Below the pieces are notes generated by a model, which was not told the DNA's origin, ran no database searches, and saw only the letters and a list, made by a program, of their open reading frames with translations. A stretch of 64,000 nt of DNA from Bacteroidales bacterium (lineage in GTDB: Bacteria; Bacteroidota; Bacteroidia; Bacteroidales; UBA932). How positions within the stretch are numbered: the first letter of the stretch is position 1; each line of letters begins with the position of its first letter. Location: the NCBI GenBank assembly GCA_024401825.1, contig JAKSKF010000004.1, positions 1-64,000 of the forward strand, written 5' to 3'. This document shows, piece by piece, positions 45,111-53,909 of the stretch. The translations under genes and the position numbers were made by a program.

Positions 45111-47879
45111 TCAAACGCTTTCCACCCTGTCCGGACGGACATACCAGATGCATCCGCGCACGTCTGAATACCCCAGGCTGCGGTAAAGTTCGACATAGTG
45201 ACGGACCTGGCCGGCATACCTGTCCCGCGGAGCGCCGAACTTGTAGTCTATTATAACAACCCTGTCACCGTCAATCACGACCCTGTCCGGACGGTATTCG
45301 CAGCCGTCGGGGCCAATCAGAGACCGTTCGTTGAAATAACGGCGGGAAGTCCCGGAGCCGAACCATTCCGGATGAGAGGCAATCCTCTCCGAGAGAAGCC
45401 TGTATGCGGAATCGGCCTCGGAATCACTGTACTGTCCGTCCGCAAGGGTGGAATCTACTGCCTCGCGCAGTTCCTCCGCGGAATCGACCTTTTCCAGAAT
45501 GCCGTGAAGCCATATCCCGTCAAGACGCGGAGAGGCCTGAACCCCTACCAGACCTTCCGTACCGAAGAAATCCACCGCGTCGGTCGAAGGCACCAGCCGA
45601 CCGGAGAGCGGATAAGAAGCGTAATGATTCGGAATGACGTTCACCTTTCCGGAAGGCCGGCGTTTCATTTTCCCGAAATCGTACATCACGGGGTCCTCGT
45701 AGTCGTTCCCTCCCAGACGGGCGTACAGAATCTCGGACACGGACACCCAATCACGGGACTTGCCTTTGCTGAAATCATCCAGAAAAGTCTTGGAAGGCAT
45801 ATCGGAAATCACGTGAAGGCATTTCTCCGCCCTTGTCATCGCCACGTAGAACAGGTTCAGGTTGTCCACAATCTGCTTTTTCCTCTCCTCTTCATAGGCA
45901 GGGGCGAAGTTGCTGTCCAGACAACGGGACGACAGGTTCACCGGATAGAGTCGGCCGCCGTCGGCGCACCAGTGGACGGCAGGTTTGTACAGATTGACGC
46001 TGTCGGCGAAAGCGAAGACGGCATAGGGGAACTCCAGTCCCTTGGACTTGTGTATGGTCATTATCCTGACGGCATCCGAATTCTCCGGAGCGCCCACAAA
46101 GAGAGTCTTTCCTTCCCAGTATTTGAGGAAGTCCTTGAGTTTGTTGCCGTTGTCGAAGGTCCAGGCCTGGAGTTCGTCCATAAACGCCTGCACATACATC
46201 GACTCGCCGTCGAACGCCACGGGGTCAAGCGCCCTGAGCTGCCTTGACAGGGACTCGCAGAGGTCAACCACGGAATGATACCTTTCCGGAAGGGTAACAT
46301 TGAGGGATGCCGCGAGCCAGGAGTTGATTCCGTCGTCGGGATTGTCCACCGCGTGAAGCAGGGAGACAAGCCTCCTTACCGAAAGTGAGGTCTTGACGTT
46401 GAGAGAGTCGGAAGATATGACGGGGACACCGTTTTTCAGAAGATGGGCTGCAATCAGCCCGCCTTCCCTGTGCCCGCGGACCAGAACTGCTATGTCGTTC
46501 CATCGGGCTCCCGCCTTCCGTGCCCTGGTGACCGAGCCGAGCGTCTCGCCAAGAACGTCGGAAGTGAAAGTCACCTTCACGTTACCCTCCTGGGGTTCAC
46601 CCTGCTCCTCGTGCCTGTCGGACTGCTCCACGTCACCGTATAGTTCTCCGACCCCCAGGGCTGAGGCCGCATAACTGAAGAAGCCGTTGTTGAATTTCAC
46701 CACATTGGGCGTACTGCGCCAGTTTTCCTTCATCGGAGTGGTCCTGGCGGAAGGAAACTGCCTGTTCACCTCATAGCCGAGCAGCGACCACTCGGAATTC
46801 CTCCAACGGTAAATGCTCTGCTTCACATCCCCCACTATCAGGTTGTCGCCGCCCCTGGATTCAGCCTCTTCCAGCAGGGGCCTGAAATTCTCCCACTGGA
46901 GCAGGGACGTGTCCTGAAACTCGTCCAGAAGGAAGTCATTGTATCTCACCCCCATCTTTTCATACACAAAGGGAGCGTCACTGCCGTCTATGATGTCCTT
47001 CAGCAGGGCGTTGGACTCATCCAGGCACATAACGTTCTTCTCCCTGAGAAGGGCGTCGTACTCCTTCCTGAATTCCGCCGCCAGACCCAGACTGTAAATC
47101 AACCTGTTGATTATGTACGCCGTGTTGTATTCCACGCAGACGGAGTCAACATACCCGGCGAGTTCAGGGTTCTTCCTGCGCGTGGGGGAATTCGGCTTGA
47201 ACGGGGTCAGCCAGCCGGACATATCGACCTTGCAGTCCCCCTTGATTCCGTCTATCTTCGCGGAGCACTCCTCCATCAGGGAACGGCAGTCTTTCCTGAG
47301 AGCGGCGAGCCTTTCCTTGTCGAACGAAGCCTCGACATCCACTCCCTCCCGAGAGCAGATGTCCCGGAACTCCTCGGACCTGAGCAGCTTGCCCATCTGG
47401 AGAAGGCCGCCCTCGATGTCGAATTTCTCTCCCTTGGACAGACTCTCCTCGATGCTGATTTCTATCCAGTTTATCAGTTCGGCGCGTTCTTCCGTTATCG
47501 AATCGAGAATCCGGCCGACAGTCTCGGCCACAAGAGAGTCGTCATCAAGTTCTATGCGGTAGTCCGCGAAATGCCCCAACTCCCTGGAGAAGCCCTTCAA
47601 CGCCTGCTGGAAGAAACGGTCAATGGTGCTGATTGAAAACGAACCGTAGTCGTGAAGGATGGACTTCAGCGCTTCCTCCGCCCAGGACTCCTTTTCAGAG
47701 ACTTCCTTGAGGTCCTTGAGGATTCTGCTCTTCATCTCCGCGGTGGCTTTGTTGGTGAACGTCACCGCAAGGATGTGCCTGTACGCATCTTTTTCAGACG
47801 AGTTCTTCAGGATGTCCAGGTACTTGTGGGACAGTCTGTATGTCTTGCCGGAACCGGCGCTGGCTTTCAGTATTTCCAT
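45111..47879 (-). CDS. AddA-like (RecB-type) helicase-nuclease subunit
   Basis: A double-strand-break repair enzyme subunit combining a superfamily 1 helicase and a nuclease. 922 residues. Seen: Walker A ASAGSGKT (6-13), DEFQDTS, GDVKQSIYRWR, TIHKSKGLEFPYAVF, and VAMTRAEKCLHV, the UvrD-like motifs in order. A PD-(D/E)XK nuclease at the C-terminus has IDYKFG (877-882). It overlaps its partner by one base, which supports an AddAB heterodimer. Bacteroidota AddA is often annotated only as UvrD-helicase. Confidence 0.9.
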   Translation of the reverse strand: MEILKASAGSGKTYRLSHKYLDILKNSSEKDAYRHILAVTFTNKATAEMKSRILKDLKEVSEKESWAEEALKSILHDYGSFSISTIDRFFQQALKGFSRELGHFADYRIELDDDSLVAETVGRILDSITEERAELINWIEISIEESLSKGEKFDIEGGLLQMGKLLRSEEFRDICSREGVDVEASFDKERLAALRKDCRSLMEECSAKIDGIKGDCKVDMSGWLTPFKPNSPTRRKNPELAGYVDSVCVEYNTAYIINRLIYSLGLAAEFRKEYDALLREKNVMCLDESNALLKDIIDGSDAPFVYEKMGVRYNDFLLDEFQDTSLLQWENFRPLLEEAESRGGDNLIVGDVKQSIYRWRNSEWSLLGYEVNRQFPSARTTPMKENWRSTPNVVKFNNGFFSYAASALGVGELYGDVEQSDRHEEQGEPQEGNVKVTFTSDVLGETLGSVTRARKAGARWNDIAVLVRGHREGGLIAAHLLKNGVPVISSDSLNVKTSLSVRRLVSLLHAVDNPDDGINSWLAASLNVTLPERYHSVVDLCESLSRQLRALDPVAFDGESMYVQAFMDELQAWTFDNGNKLKDFLKYWEGKTLFVGAPENSDAVRIMTIHKSKGLEFPYAVFAFADSVNLYKPAVHWCADGGRLYPVNLSSRCLDSNFAPAYEEERKKQIVDNLNLFYVAMTRAEKCLHVISDMPSKTFLDDFSKGKSRDWVSVSEILYARLGGNDYEDPVMYDFGKMKRRPSGKVNVIPNHYASYPLSGRLVPSTDAVDFFGTEGLVGVQASPRLDGIWLHGILEKVDSAEELREAVDSTLADGQYSDSEADSAYRLLSERIASHPEWFGSGTSRRYFNERSLIGPDGCEYRPDRVVIDGDRVVIIDYKFGAPRDRYAGQVRHYVELYRSLGYSDVRGCIWYVRPDRVESV

Positions 47880-50704
47880 TATCGTCCACAGATTTGTTTG
47901 AAATCACATATCTCGCAGGTCGCGGTGTCCGTTGTCCTTTCAAACGGAATTTCAGGGTCCTGAATCCTGACCAGGAGTTCGTCTATGCGCCGTTTCATCA
48001 ATTCGGAGAAAGAGTCGCACAGTTCCACCTGCTCCACTTCCCGGACAAACAGCCTGGACGTCTGGTAGATGCTGTTGACTATCCTTTCTCCCCCGTACCC
48101 GCGTCTTTCCTTTGCAAACACGTCATACAGATAGAGTTGCAGCGCAATCTTCGGTCTCTTGGAATTGTCCGTTCCGAACAGTTTCCCCACCACATCGTCC
48201 ACATTGCCGTCATCGATGAGGAAATCCCGGTCGGTCACCCTGCCCGTCTTGTAGTCCACCACCCTGATTTCTCCCGGGACGAAACTGTCAAGCCTGTCTA
48301 TGAACCCGATGAACTTGAGTCCGCCTATCTTCGCGTGGCACTCCAGTTCCAGGCCCAGCACCTTGAAACTTCGGACATTGCAGGCGCGCATATGTTCAAG
48401 GTCGCGGCGGAGAACCTGATTCACGTACTTGCAGATTATGTCGTGATAGATTATGTTCCTTCCTTCCAGTTCGAAGACGCCGGTCTTCGAGCAAATCAGT
48501 TTCCTTACAAGATTCCTGACGGAGAGCCGGTCCTTCAGGAGGGACTCTACGTACTCATCGGTCACGATGTCCCGATTGTACAGCTTTTCCATAGCGGAGT
48601 GGAACACCGAGCCCACCATCCCGGCATCCAGGGTCTCGTTGACCTCTTCATCCGGCTTGAGCCCTATCAGATTGGCATATAGGAACCTGACCTGGCAATC
48701 CAGATAGTTCTTGAGGGCCGATGCGGACAGATTACGTTCACGGAGCAGTCTCAAATGCTCCTCCGTCTTGGGGACAGAACCCTCGGCGGGAGCCGGCGAA
48801 ATCACGCTGTCATCCGTCCAGACTTCGGGCCGGACTCCGAAATGAAGGCTCAGCTGCTTGATGAACCGGCTCTCCTCCCCCACCTTCACTCCTTCGGTGC
48901 GGGAGTCATACACCATCCATACGTTGGACGCGCGCTGAATCATCCTGTAGAAATAATAGGCCCACATAGCGTCCTTGTACTCGAAGGTCGGGAGGTCGAA
49001 TCCCCTGCGGAGTTCCCCGGGAATGAATGAAGACGAGGAACTGTTTCCGGGGAAAGTGCCCTCGTTGCAACTCAGTATTATGACGTTCTCAAAGTCAAGC
49101 GCCCTGGTCTCAAGCGGTCCCATAATCTGGAGCCCGTTCAGGGGTTCGCCCTTGAAAGGAACGGACGCCCCTGCCATAAGTTGCTGGAGCAGGCGGAAAT
49201 AGGTGGACGGAAGCATAGGGCGCTCATCGCGCTGAAGGTGCCTTGTCGCCTGATAGATTTCCCGGGCGAAGTCCAGTTCCAGGGACATGTCGTCAATCTC
49301 CTTGAGCGCACCCGCCAAAGTCTCGAGCACTTTCTGCTGATATCCGACGATATCCCTGATTTGCCCGGGGTCAGTGGAATTCATATCCTTCACTACGGGA
49401 GTGAAGATGTCGGAGAGTATCCTGACTCCGGAAAAGACCTCTGCATCAACATAATAGCGCGATTCCTCGTGAATCTTCGTGCAGACGGCCCTGCCGGCAT
49501 CGTCCAGCACGGCCTTGAGCAGACCGTTGCCGAGAATGGACCACACCTGCCTGTGATAGAACAGCCATTTGCCGTCCTTCTGCCTCAGATGAGCCTGCAA
49601 GGCGTTCATCTCCATAATCAGAGGCCACAGTTCGCTTCCGCCTATGGGATATCCCATTGTCACGTTCAGCTGTTCCACCGACGAGGGTATGGAATTGAGC
49701 GTAGGGATGAGCAGATTCTCGTCAGGAAGGACTATGGCGGTGTGAATGTCGGCGCGGCCCGTCTTCTCGAGAATGAAAGGAAGCCTCTTGGCCTGGCCGA
49801 TGCCGGAGGAAACGCTCACGACGTTGAACGAAGTTCGGGGAAGTCCGTCAGGGTCAAGACGGAAAGCCTGCGGGAATTCCCGGACGTTTTCGGAGATGAA
49901 CAGGGATGCCTTGTTACGGGGGTCCTTTATCATAGGGCCGCTCCAGTCCCAGCAGAACTCGGCCATTCCGGCATTCCTCAACCTGGTCAGAAGTTTCTTC
50001 TCACAGGCGTTCAGGGCATTCAGCCCCACGAACACGAATTTGCCGGTGTCGGGGAAATGCCTTCCGGCGATATCCGCCACGCTCCGGGAATCCAGACTTT
50101 CGGCCAGAGAGCGGTACACCTGACCTTCATAGCTCATCCCCTGTTTTTCCAGGGTGGAATTGAAACTCCGGTAAAGCGGAAGCAGCAGGTCCCAGATTGT
50201 CCGGAAGCGGGTCTTGACGTCTCCTTCCGTCTTGAAGTTTCCAAGGAATTTTTCAAGCGCCTCCCTCTGGGTCCCGGACAGAAAAGACATATCGGTCTGC
50301 ATCTGCCTGTACTCCGCTATGTTGGTGAATATTGCCGCCGGGTCAACCAGATACTTGTCCACGTCATTGAAATCGGACAGAATCACCCCTCCCCAGAAAA
50401 CGAACTCGTCGAGAGTCTCCGCCTGACGTCCGGTGGCCTGCGCGTAGATGGGGCCGAAGCAGTCGTACAGATTGACGAGCTGGGTCACCCTGTCGGTGGG
50501 AGTCTTTCCGGAAAGCCGGTAGAAAAAGTCATTCACCGTAACGAGGGCGGGCGCCACTATGGCGGAACCGGCGGCGGCCACGCATTCTCCCAGGTATTTC
50601 TTGAAGAATGCAAGGGACCTTCGGTTGGGGAACACGAAGCAGAGCCGGTCCAGACCTCCCCTGTCGGAATAGTGCGAGGCGACCTGTTTCAGAAAAGGTG
50701 TCAT
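47879..50704 (-). CDS. AddB-like PD-(D/E)XK nuclease/inactive helicase subunit
   Basis: 941 residues. The N-terminal part has an AddB-like start (CFVFPNRRSLAFFKKYL) without a normal Walker A, as expected for a non-motor partner subunit. The C-terminal nuclease shows GFIDRLD and VVDYKTG, with metal-binding Asp and Lys. Four cysteines typical of the AddB iron-sulphur clamp are visible: one in NYLDCQVRFLY and three in CEICDFKQIC at the very end. It overlaps addA by 1 bp and alr by 4 bp, so translation is coupled along the operon. Confidence 0.88.
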   Translation of the reverse strand: MTPFLKQVASHYSDRGGLDRLCFVFPNRRSLAFFKKYLGECVAAAGSAIVAPALVTVNDFFYRLSGKTPTDRVTQLVNLYDCFGPIYAQATGRQAETLDEFVFWGGVILSDFNDVDKYLVDPAAIFTNIAEYRQMQTDMSFLSGTQREALEKFLGNFKTEGDVKTRFRTIWDLLLPLYRSFNSTLEKQGMSYEGQVYRSLAESLDSRSVADIAGRHFPDTGKFVFVGLNALNACEKKLLTRLRNAGMAEFCWDWSGPMIKDPRNKASLFISENVREFPQAFRLDPDGLPRTSFNVVSVSSGIGQAKRLPFILEKTGRADIHTAIVLPDENLLIPTLNSIPSSVEQLNVTMGYPIGGSELWPLIMEMNALQAHLRQKDGKWLFYHRQVWSILGNGLLKAVLDDAGRAVCTKIHEESRYYVDAEVFSGVRILSDIFTPVVKDMNSTDPGQIRDIVGYQQKVLETLAGALKEIDDMSLELDFAREIYQATRHLQRDERPMLPSTYFRLLQQLMAGASVPFKGEPLNGLQIMGPLETRALDFENVIILSCNEGTFPGNSSSSSFIPGELRRGFDLPTFEYKDAMWAYYFYRMIQRASNVWMVYDSRTEGVKVGEESRFIKQLSLHFGVRPEVWTDDSVISPAPAEGSVPKTEEHLRLLRERNLSASALKNYLDCQVRFLYANLIGLKPDEEVNETLDAGMVGSVFHSAMEKLYNRDIVTDEYVESLLKDRLSVRNLVRKLICSKTGVFELEGRNIIYHDIICKYVNQVLRRDLEHMRACNVRSFKVLGLELECHAKIGGLKFIGFIDRLDSFVPGEIRVVDYKTGRVTDRDFLIDDGNVDDVVGKLFGTDNSKRPKIALQLYLYDVFAKERRGYGGERIVNSIYQTSRLFVREVEQVELCDSFSELMKRRIDELLVRIQDPEIPFERTTDTATCEICDFKQICGR

Positions 50705-51822
50705 TTGTCAACAATAACTCGTGGTATCCTGCGCGGAACGGATGTCATAATCTCATAAGGTATGGTGTCCAGGATGCGCGCAAGTTCCCGGACGGACGGA
50801 TTCTCTCCGAATACGGTCACCTCGTCACCGGCCCTGACGTCAATTCCGGTGACGTCGAGCATACAGGAGTCCATACAGATGCTGCCGATGGTCGGGACCC
50901 TGTGCCCGTTCACAAGGAATGAAGCGTTTCCCCCGCCCAGATGACGGTTGATTCCGTCCGCATAGCCTATCCGTATGGTTGCGATTCTGGTTCCGGCAGG
51001 CGCAATCCTGCCGTGGCGGCCGTAGCCTATCTCTCCGTCGCCGGCCTTGAGTTCCTTGACCTGAAGCACCTCCACCTTGAGCGACGACACCGGCAGGAGC
51101 CCCCTTCCCGTGCCGGGCACCGGGTCCACGCCGTAGATTCCGATTCCCAGCCTGACCATATCGAACTGATACTCGGGGAAACGTTCTATTCCGGCCGTGT
51201 TGAGCACGTGCCAGAGGGGATGATAGCCCAGCGCGCCGTCTATGATGCCGGCGTTGCGGCTGAATGTCCCGAGCTGCCGGAGAGTATATTCATCGTCATC
51301 GGGAGACGGGCTGTCAGCCACGCAAAGATGACTGTAGACAGACCTGACCTTTACCCTGGGGCAGCGGGACAGGCAGGAAAGAAGGGCTTCCAGTTCGTTG
51401 CTCATAAAGCCCAGGCGATGCATTCCCGTGTCCAGGGCCAGATGAACGGGATAACTGTCCATCTCCAGCCTTTCCAGAGTTTCGGACAGGATTCTGACGG
51501 ACTCCACGTCGGGCAGCGCAGGCTCCAGGCCGTATTCAATGATTCCGTCGAACGAGTCGGTTCCGGGGTTCAGGACAAGGACAGGTGTCCTTATCCCGGC
51601 CAGGCGCAGTTCCATACCTTCTCCTACAGTGGCCACTGCCAGATAATCCGCGCCGGCATCCTCCAGGAGCCTTCCCATCTCCACGGCGCCGGCGCCGTAG
51701 GCATTGGCTTTCACCAGCACGAGAAGCTTTGTGGACGGACGGAGCAGACTGCGGTAATAGCCGTAGTTGTGTCGGAAGTTGGGAAGGCTCAGCTCGAGCC
51801 TGTTGGTATGGTTCCTAGGCAT
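50701..51822 (-). CDS. alr: Alanine racemase
   Basis: A PLP enzyme that interconverts L- and D-alanine for peptidoglycan. 373 residues from the ATG at 51822 (a longer frame overlaps the PMI-like gene). Seen: the PLP lysine in VKANAYGAG (Lys38), catalytic Tyr267 in GEIGYGRHG, RIGYADGINR and SICMDSCMLDVTG. In many Bacteroidota Alr is fused to MurF; here it stands alone. It starts 4 bp after the PMI-like stop. Confidence 0.94.
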   Translation of the reverse strand: MPRNHTNRLELSLPNFRHNYGYYRSLLRPSTKLLVLVKANAYGAGAVEMGRLLEDAGADYLAVATVGEGMELRLAGIRTPVLVLNPGTDSFDGIIEYGLEPALPDVESVRILSETLERLEMDSYPVHLALDTGMHRLGFMSNELEALLSCLSRCPRVKVRSVYSHLCVADSPSPDDDEYTLRQLGTFSRNAGIIDGALGYHPLWHVLNTAGIERFPEYQFDMVRLGIGIYGVDPVPGTGRGLLPVSSLKVEVLQVKELKAGDGEIGYGRHGRIAPAGTRIATIRIGYADGINRHLGGGNASFLVNGHRVPTIGSICMDSCMLDVTGIDVRAGDEVTVFGENPSVRELARILDTIPYEIMTSVPRRIPRVIVDK

Positions 51823-51826
51823 AGTC

Positions 51827-52891
51827 TCAACTGTGATGATGGTGATGATGGCCGCATTCGCATTCCGGCCCGCAGGATTCTTCCTCATCCTCCAGTCTTG
51901 CCGCAACGTCGGGATTGATGTATCCGTCCTTTTCTTCCGAAGGGCTGCGGTATGCCTCCAGAAGAACAGTTCCCTCCGTCAGGGGCGCCAGTATGAAGTC
52001 CGGCACTTCGGCGGGCACCAGCACGGTTTCCCCCTGCTTGAGAACGGTCACGGACTTCTGTCCCGGGATTTCCGTCTGCAAGGAAGCCTCGCCCGAAAGA
52101 CAGACGTAAACCATAAACGAGCCGAACTTCTCCGTATAGACGTGCAGAGGGTCCGAGAGCGTCAGCCGGTTCGCCGTGAACTGGCTCAGGGAGGCGAGGC
52201 GCTCTATCATATCGCCGTGGTGATGCTCCGGTTCAGGGGCCCTGTATGCCTTGTAATCTATGAAATCGAGCGCCTCCACAAGTCCGAATTCAGGGTCGAA
52301 TTCCTCTTCGGAGAGTTCCTGTCCGCCGGAGCTCAGGCAGAAATCCATAGGGGAAGACTCGCTGACCTCAAGTACGGTCACGTCGCCCGACAGGGAATTC
52401 ACCGTACCCGGATGAATCAGCAGGGACTGGCCCCTGTACAGGGCCACATTGTTCAGAATCTCATCCTCCGTGCCTTCGGAGCAGCGTTTCACCAGTTCCG
52501 TAGCGTCCGTATCCCGTTTGAAACCCAGCCGCGCCCCGGCGTTCTTCCCCGCCGAAAGGACAATCCAGAGTTTCTCCTTGCCCAGGAAATCATACCGTTG
52601 GGCGGCCAGGGTGTCGTCCGGATGAACCATAAGAGGCAGGCGGCCCCTGCAATGAAGGACCTTGACCTGAAACGGAAACTGGCGGCCGAAATATTCATAG
52701 GTATTGTCCCCCACCATCCTGTCCAGATAGGTCTCCATCAGCTCTCCCAGGGAGTTGCCCGCAAGCCATCCTTCACGCGCCAGGGAATCCTTGTAACCGA
52801 GGTCGGCAAGCTTGAATTCCTCATCTCCCCAGGCATAGTTGTCGAGGATGGTGCACAGGTGAAGAGGATAAAGTTTCTTTTCATTTTCCAT
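51827..52891 (-). CDS. Type I phosphomannose isomerase-like protein with altered zinc site and native His6 tail
   Basis: 354 residues from the ATG at 52891 (an open frame to 53077 crosses the divergent gene and is rejected). It aligns with ManA-type PMI but three of four usual zinc ligands differ: LMVHPDD for QVHPDD (Met88 for Gln; His90 kept), GKEKLW for GKxEMW (Lys107 for Glu) and PGTVNSL for AGTVHAI (Asn165 for His). It therefore may not isomerise mannose 6-phosphate, or may bind metal differently. The end is CGPECECG followed by six His and Ser, a natural metal-binding-type tail. First gene of an operon with alr and addBA. Confidence 0.75.
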   Translation of the reverse strand: MENEKKLYPLHLCTILDNYAWGDEEFKLADLGYKDSLAREGWLAGNSLGELMETYLDRMVGDNTYEYFGRQFPFQVKVLHCRGRLPLMVHPDDTLAAQRYDFLGKEKLWIVLSAGKNAGARLGFKRDTDATELVKRCSEGTEDEILNNVALYRGQSLLIHPGTVNSLSGDVTVLEVSESSPMDFCLSSGGQELSEEEFDPEFGLVEALDFIDYKAYRAPEPEHHHGDMIERLASLSQFTANRLTLSDPLHVYTEKFGSFMVYVCLSGEASLQTEIPGQKSVTVLKQGETVLVPAEVPDFILAPLTEGTVLLEAYRSPSEEKDGYINPDVAARLEDEEESCGPECECGHHHHHHS

Positions 52892-52895
52892 ACTA

Positions 52896-52903
52896 CAAAT
52901 ATA
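52896..52903 (-). promoter_or_regulatory. -7 box for the PMI-like/alr/addBA operon
   Basis: The minus strand reads TATATTTG with only 4 nt before the ATG at 52891, so the transcript should be leaderless. Confidence 0.6.
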
Positions 52904-52924
52904 CCTAATTTTCGCTGAATTTCG

Positions 52925-52932
52925 TACCTTTG
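52925..52932 (+). promoter_or_regulatory. -7 box for the DJ-1/S4 operon
   Basis: TACCTTTG, 7 nt before the ATG at 52940, again a very short or absent leader. Confidence 0.6.
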
Positions 52933-52939
52933 TACTCCT

Positions 52940-53515
52940 ATGAAAGGAGTAAACATTTTTTTGGCGGACGGCTTCGAGGACTGCGAGGCCCTCGCCACCA
53001 ATGACGTTCTCCGCAGAGGCGGCGTAAACGTCTGCCTGGCAGGCATTTCCGACGAACCCTTCGTGGTTTCCTCCCACGGAGTCACCATAGGGGTGGAGTA
53101 CAACCTGAACGACATTCTATCCTCAGGACACAAGGGCACGGGCCCCTTTGACGTGATGATATTCCCCGGAGGAATGCCCGGCAGCCGGAAACTTGCGGGT
53201 TGCCGGCCCCTGATTCAGGCCATGAAGGAGCATTATGCGGCAGGAGGGACAGTGGCGGCAATTTGCGCAGCGCCGGGACTTGTACTCAGCCAGATGGGCA
53301 ATCTCGAAGGAGTCAGGTTCACCTGCTTCGAAGGTTTTCAGGATTCGATGGTCGCGGCGGGAGCCGTGTACTGCCCTCAGCCTGCGGTGACTGACGGAAG
53401 GATAATCACCGGGCGCAGCGCCGGGCACGCAGTCAGCTTCGCTCTTCAGATTCTGGAGAAAATCAAGGGGGCGGACAAGGCGGAAGAAGTCAGGAAAGCG
53501 ATGTATCTCGACTGA
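52940..53515 (+). CDS. DJ-1/PfpI family protein (YajL/ThiJ-like)
   Basis: 191 residues of the class I glutamine amidotransferase-like fold. Seen: the acidic residue in DGFEDCEAL (Glu16), FPGGMPGSRKLA and the nucleophile-elbow AAICAAPG (Cys109). These match DJ-1/YajL, linked to oxidative stress and protein repair or glyoxalase-type activity. It shares its stop and start with the S4 gene (TGATG), so the two are translationally coupled. Confidence 0.88.
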   Translation: MKGVNIFLADGFEDCEALATNDVLRRGGVNVCLAGISDEPFVVSSHGVTIGVEYNLNDILSSGHKGTGPFDVMIFPGGMPGSRKLAGCRPLIQAMKEHYAAGGTVAAICAAPGLVLSQMGNLEGVRFTCFEGFQDSMVAAGAVYCPQPAVTDGRIITGRSAGHAVSFALQILEKIKGADKAEEVRKAMYLD

Positions 53516-53895
53516 TGGACAGCGAGAGGATAGACAAATACCTGTGGGCCATCAGGGTTTTCAAGACCCGCAGCGAGGCCACCGACGCCTGCAACGGAAA
53601 CAAGGTGCAGATAAACGGGACCAATGCCAAGGCATCCAAGGCAGTGAAAGTTGGAGACCTCGTTTCCGCCCGCAAAGGCATTGTCCAGTTCCAGTATAAA
53701 GTTTTGAAACTCAGCGAGAACCGTATGGGAGCATCCTTGGTTCCCGAATTCGCCGAGAATCTTACGCCGGAAAGCGAGCTTGCCAAGATGCGCGCTCCGG
53801 TGGAAACGTTTTTTGTAAAGAGGGACCGCGGAAGCGGGCGTCCCACGAAAAAGGAGAGGAGGGAACTTGACGCCCTGTGGGACGAATTTGAATGA
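53515..53895 (+). CDS. S4-domain RNA-binding protein (Hsp15-like)
   Basis: 126 residues. The S4 RNA-binding domain fills residues ~5-65 (RIDKYLWAIRVFKTRSEATDAC, GNKVQING, AKASKAVKVGDLVS), followed by a basic tail (FFVKRDRGSGRPTKKERREL). The length and tail match Hsp15 (HslR), which handles stalled 50S subunits carrying nascent chains. The pairing with a DJ-1 protein is plausible as a stress operon, but that is inference. Confidence 0.85.
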   Translation: MDSERIDKYLWAIRVFKTRSEATDACNGNKVQINGTNAKASKAVKVGDLVSARKGIVQFQYKVLKLSENRMGASLVPEFAENLTPESELAKMRAPVETFFVKRDRGSGRPTKKERRELDALWDEFE

Positions 53896-53909
53896 AAAGT
53901 TGAATTGTT

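Noticed and set aside
49181..50758. A 525-residue antisense frame inside the AddB-like gene
   Set aside because: Shadow of the PD-(D/E)XK gene; no motif, no promoter.
51827..51850. The His6 tail as vector or cloning contamination
   Set aside because: It is preceded by a natural Cys/Glu-rich tail, uses mixed His codons, and is followed 4 bp later by the alr start in a normal operon.
52892..53077. A 62-residue N-terminal extension of the PMI-like protein
   Set aside because: It would run antisense through the DJ-1 gene; a clean -7 box at 52896-52903 fits the start at 52891.
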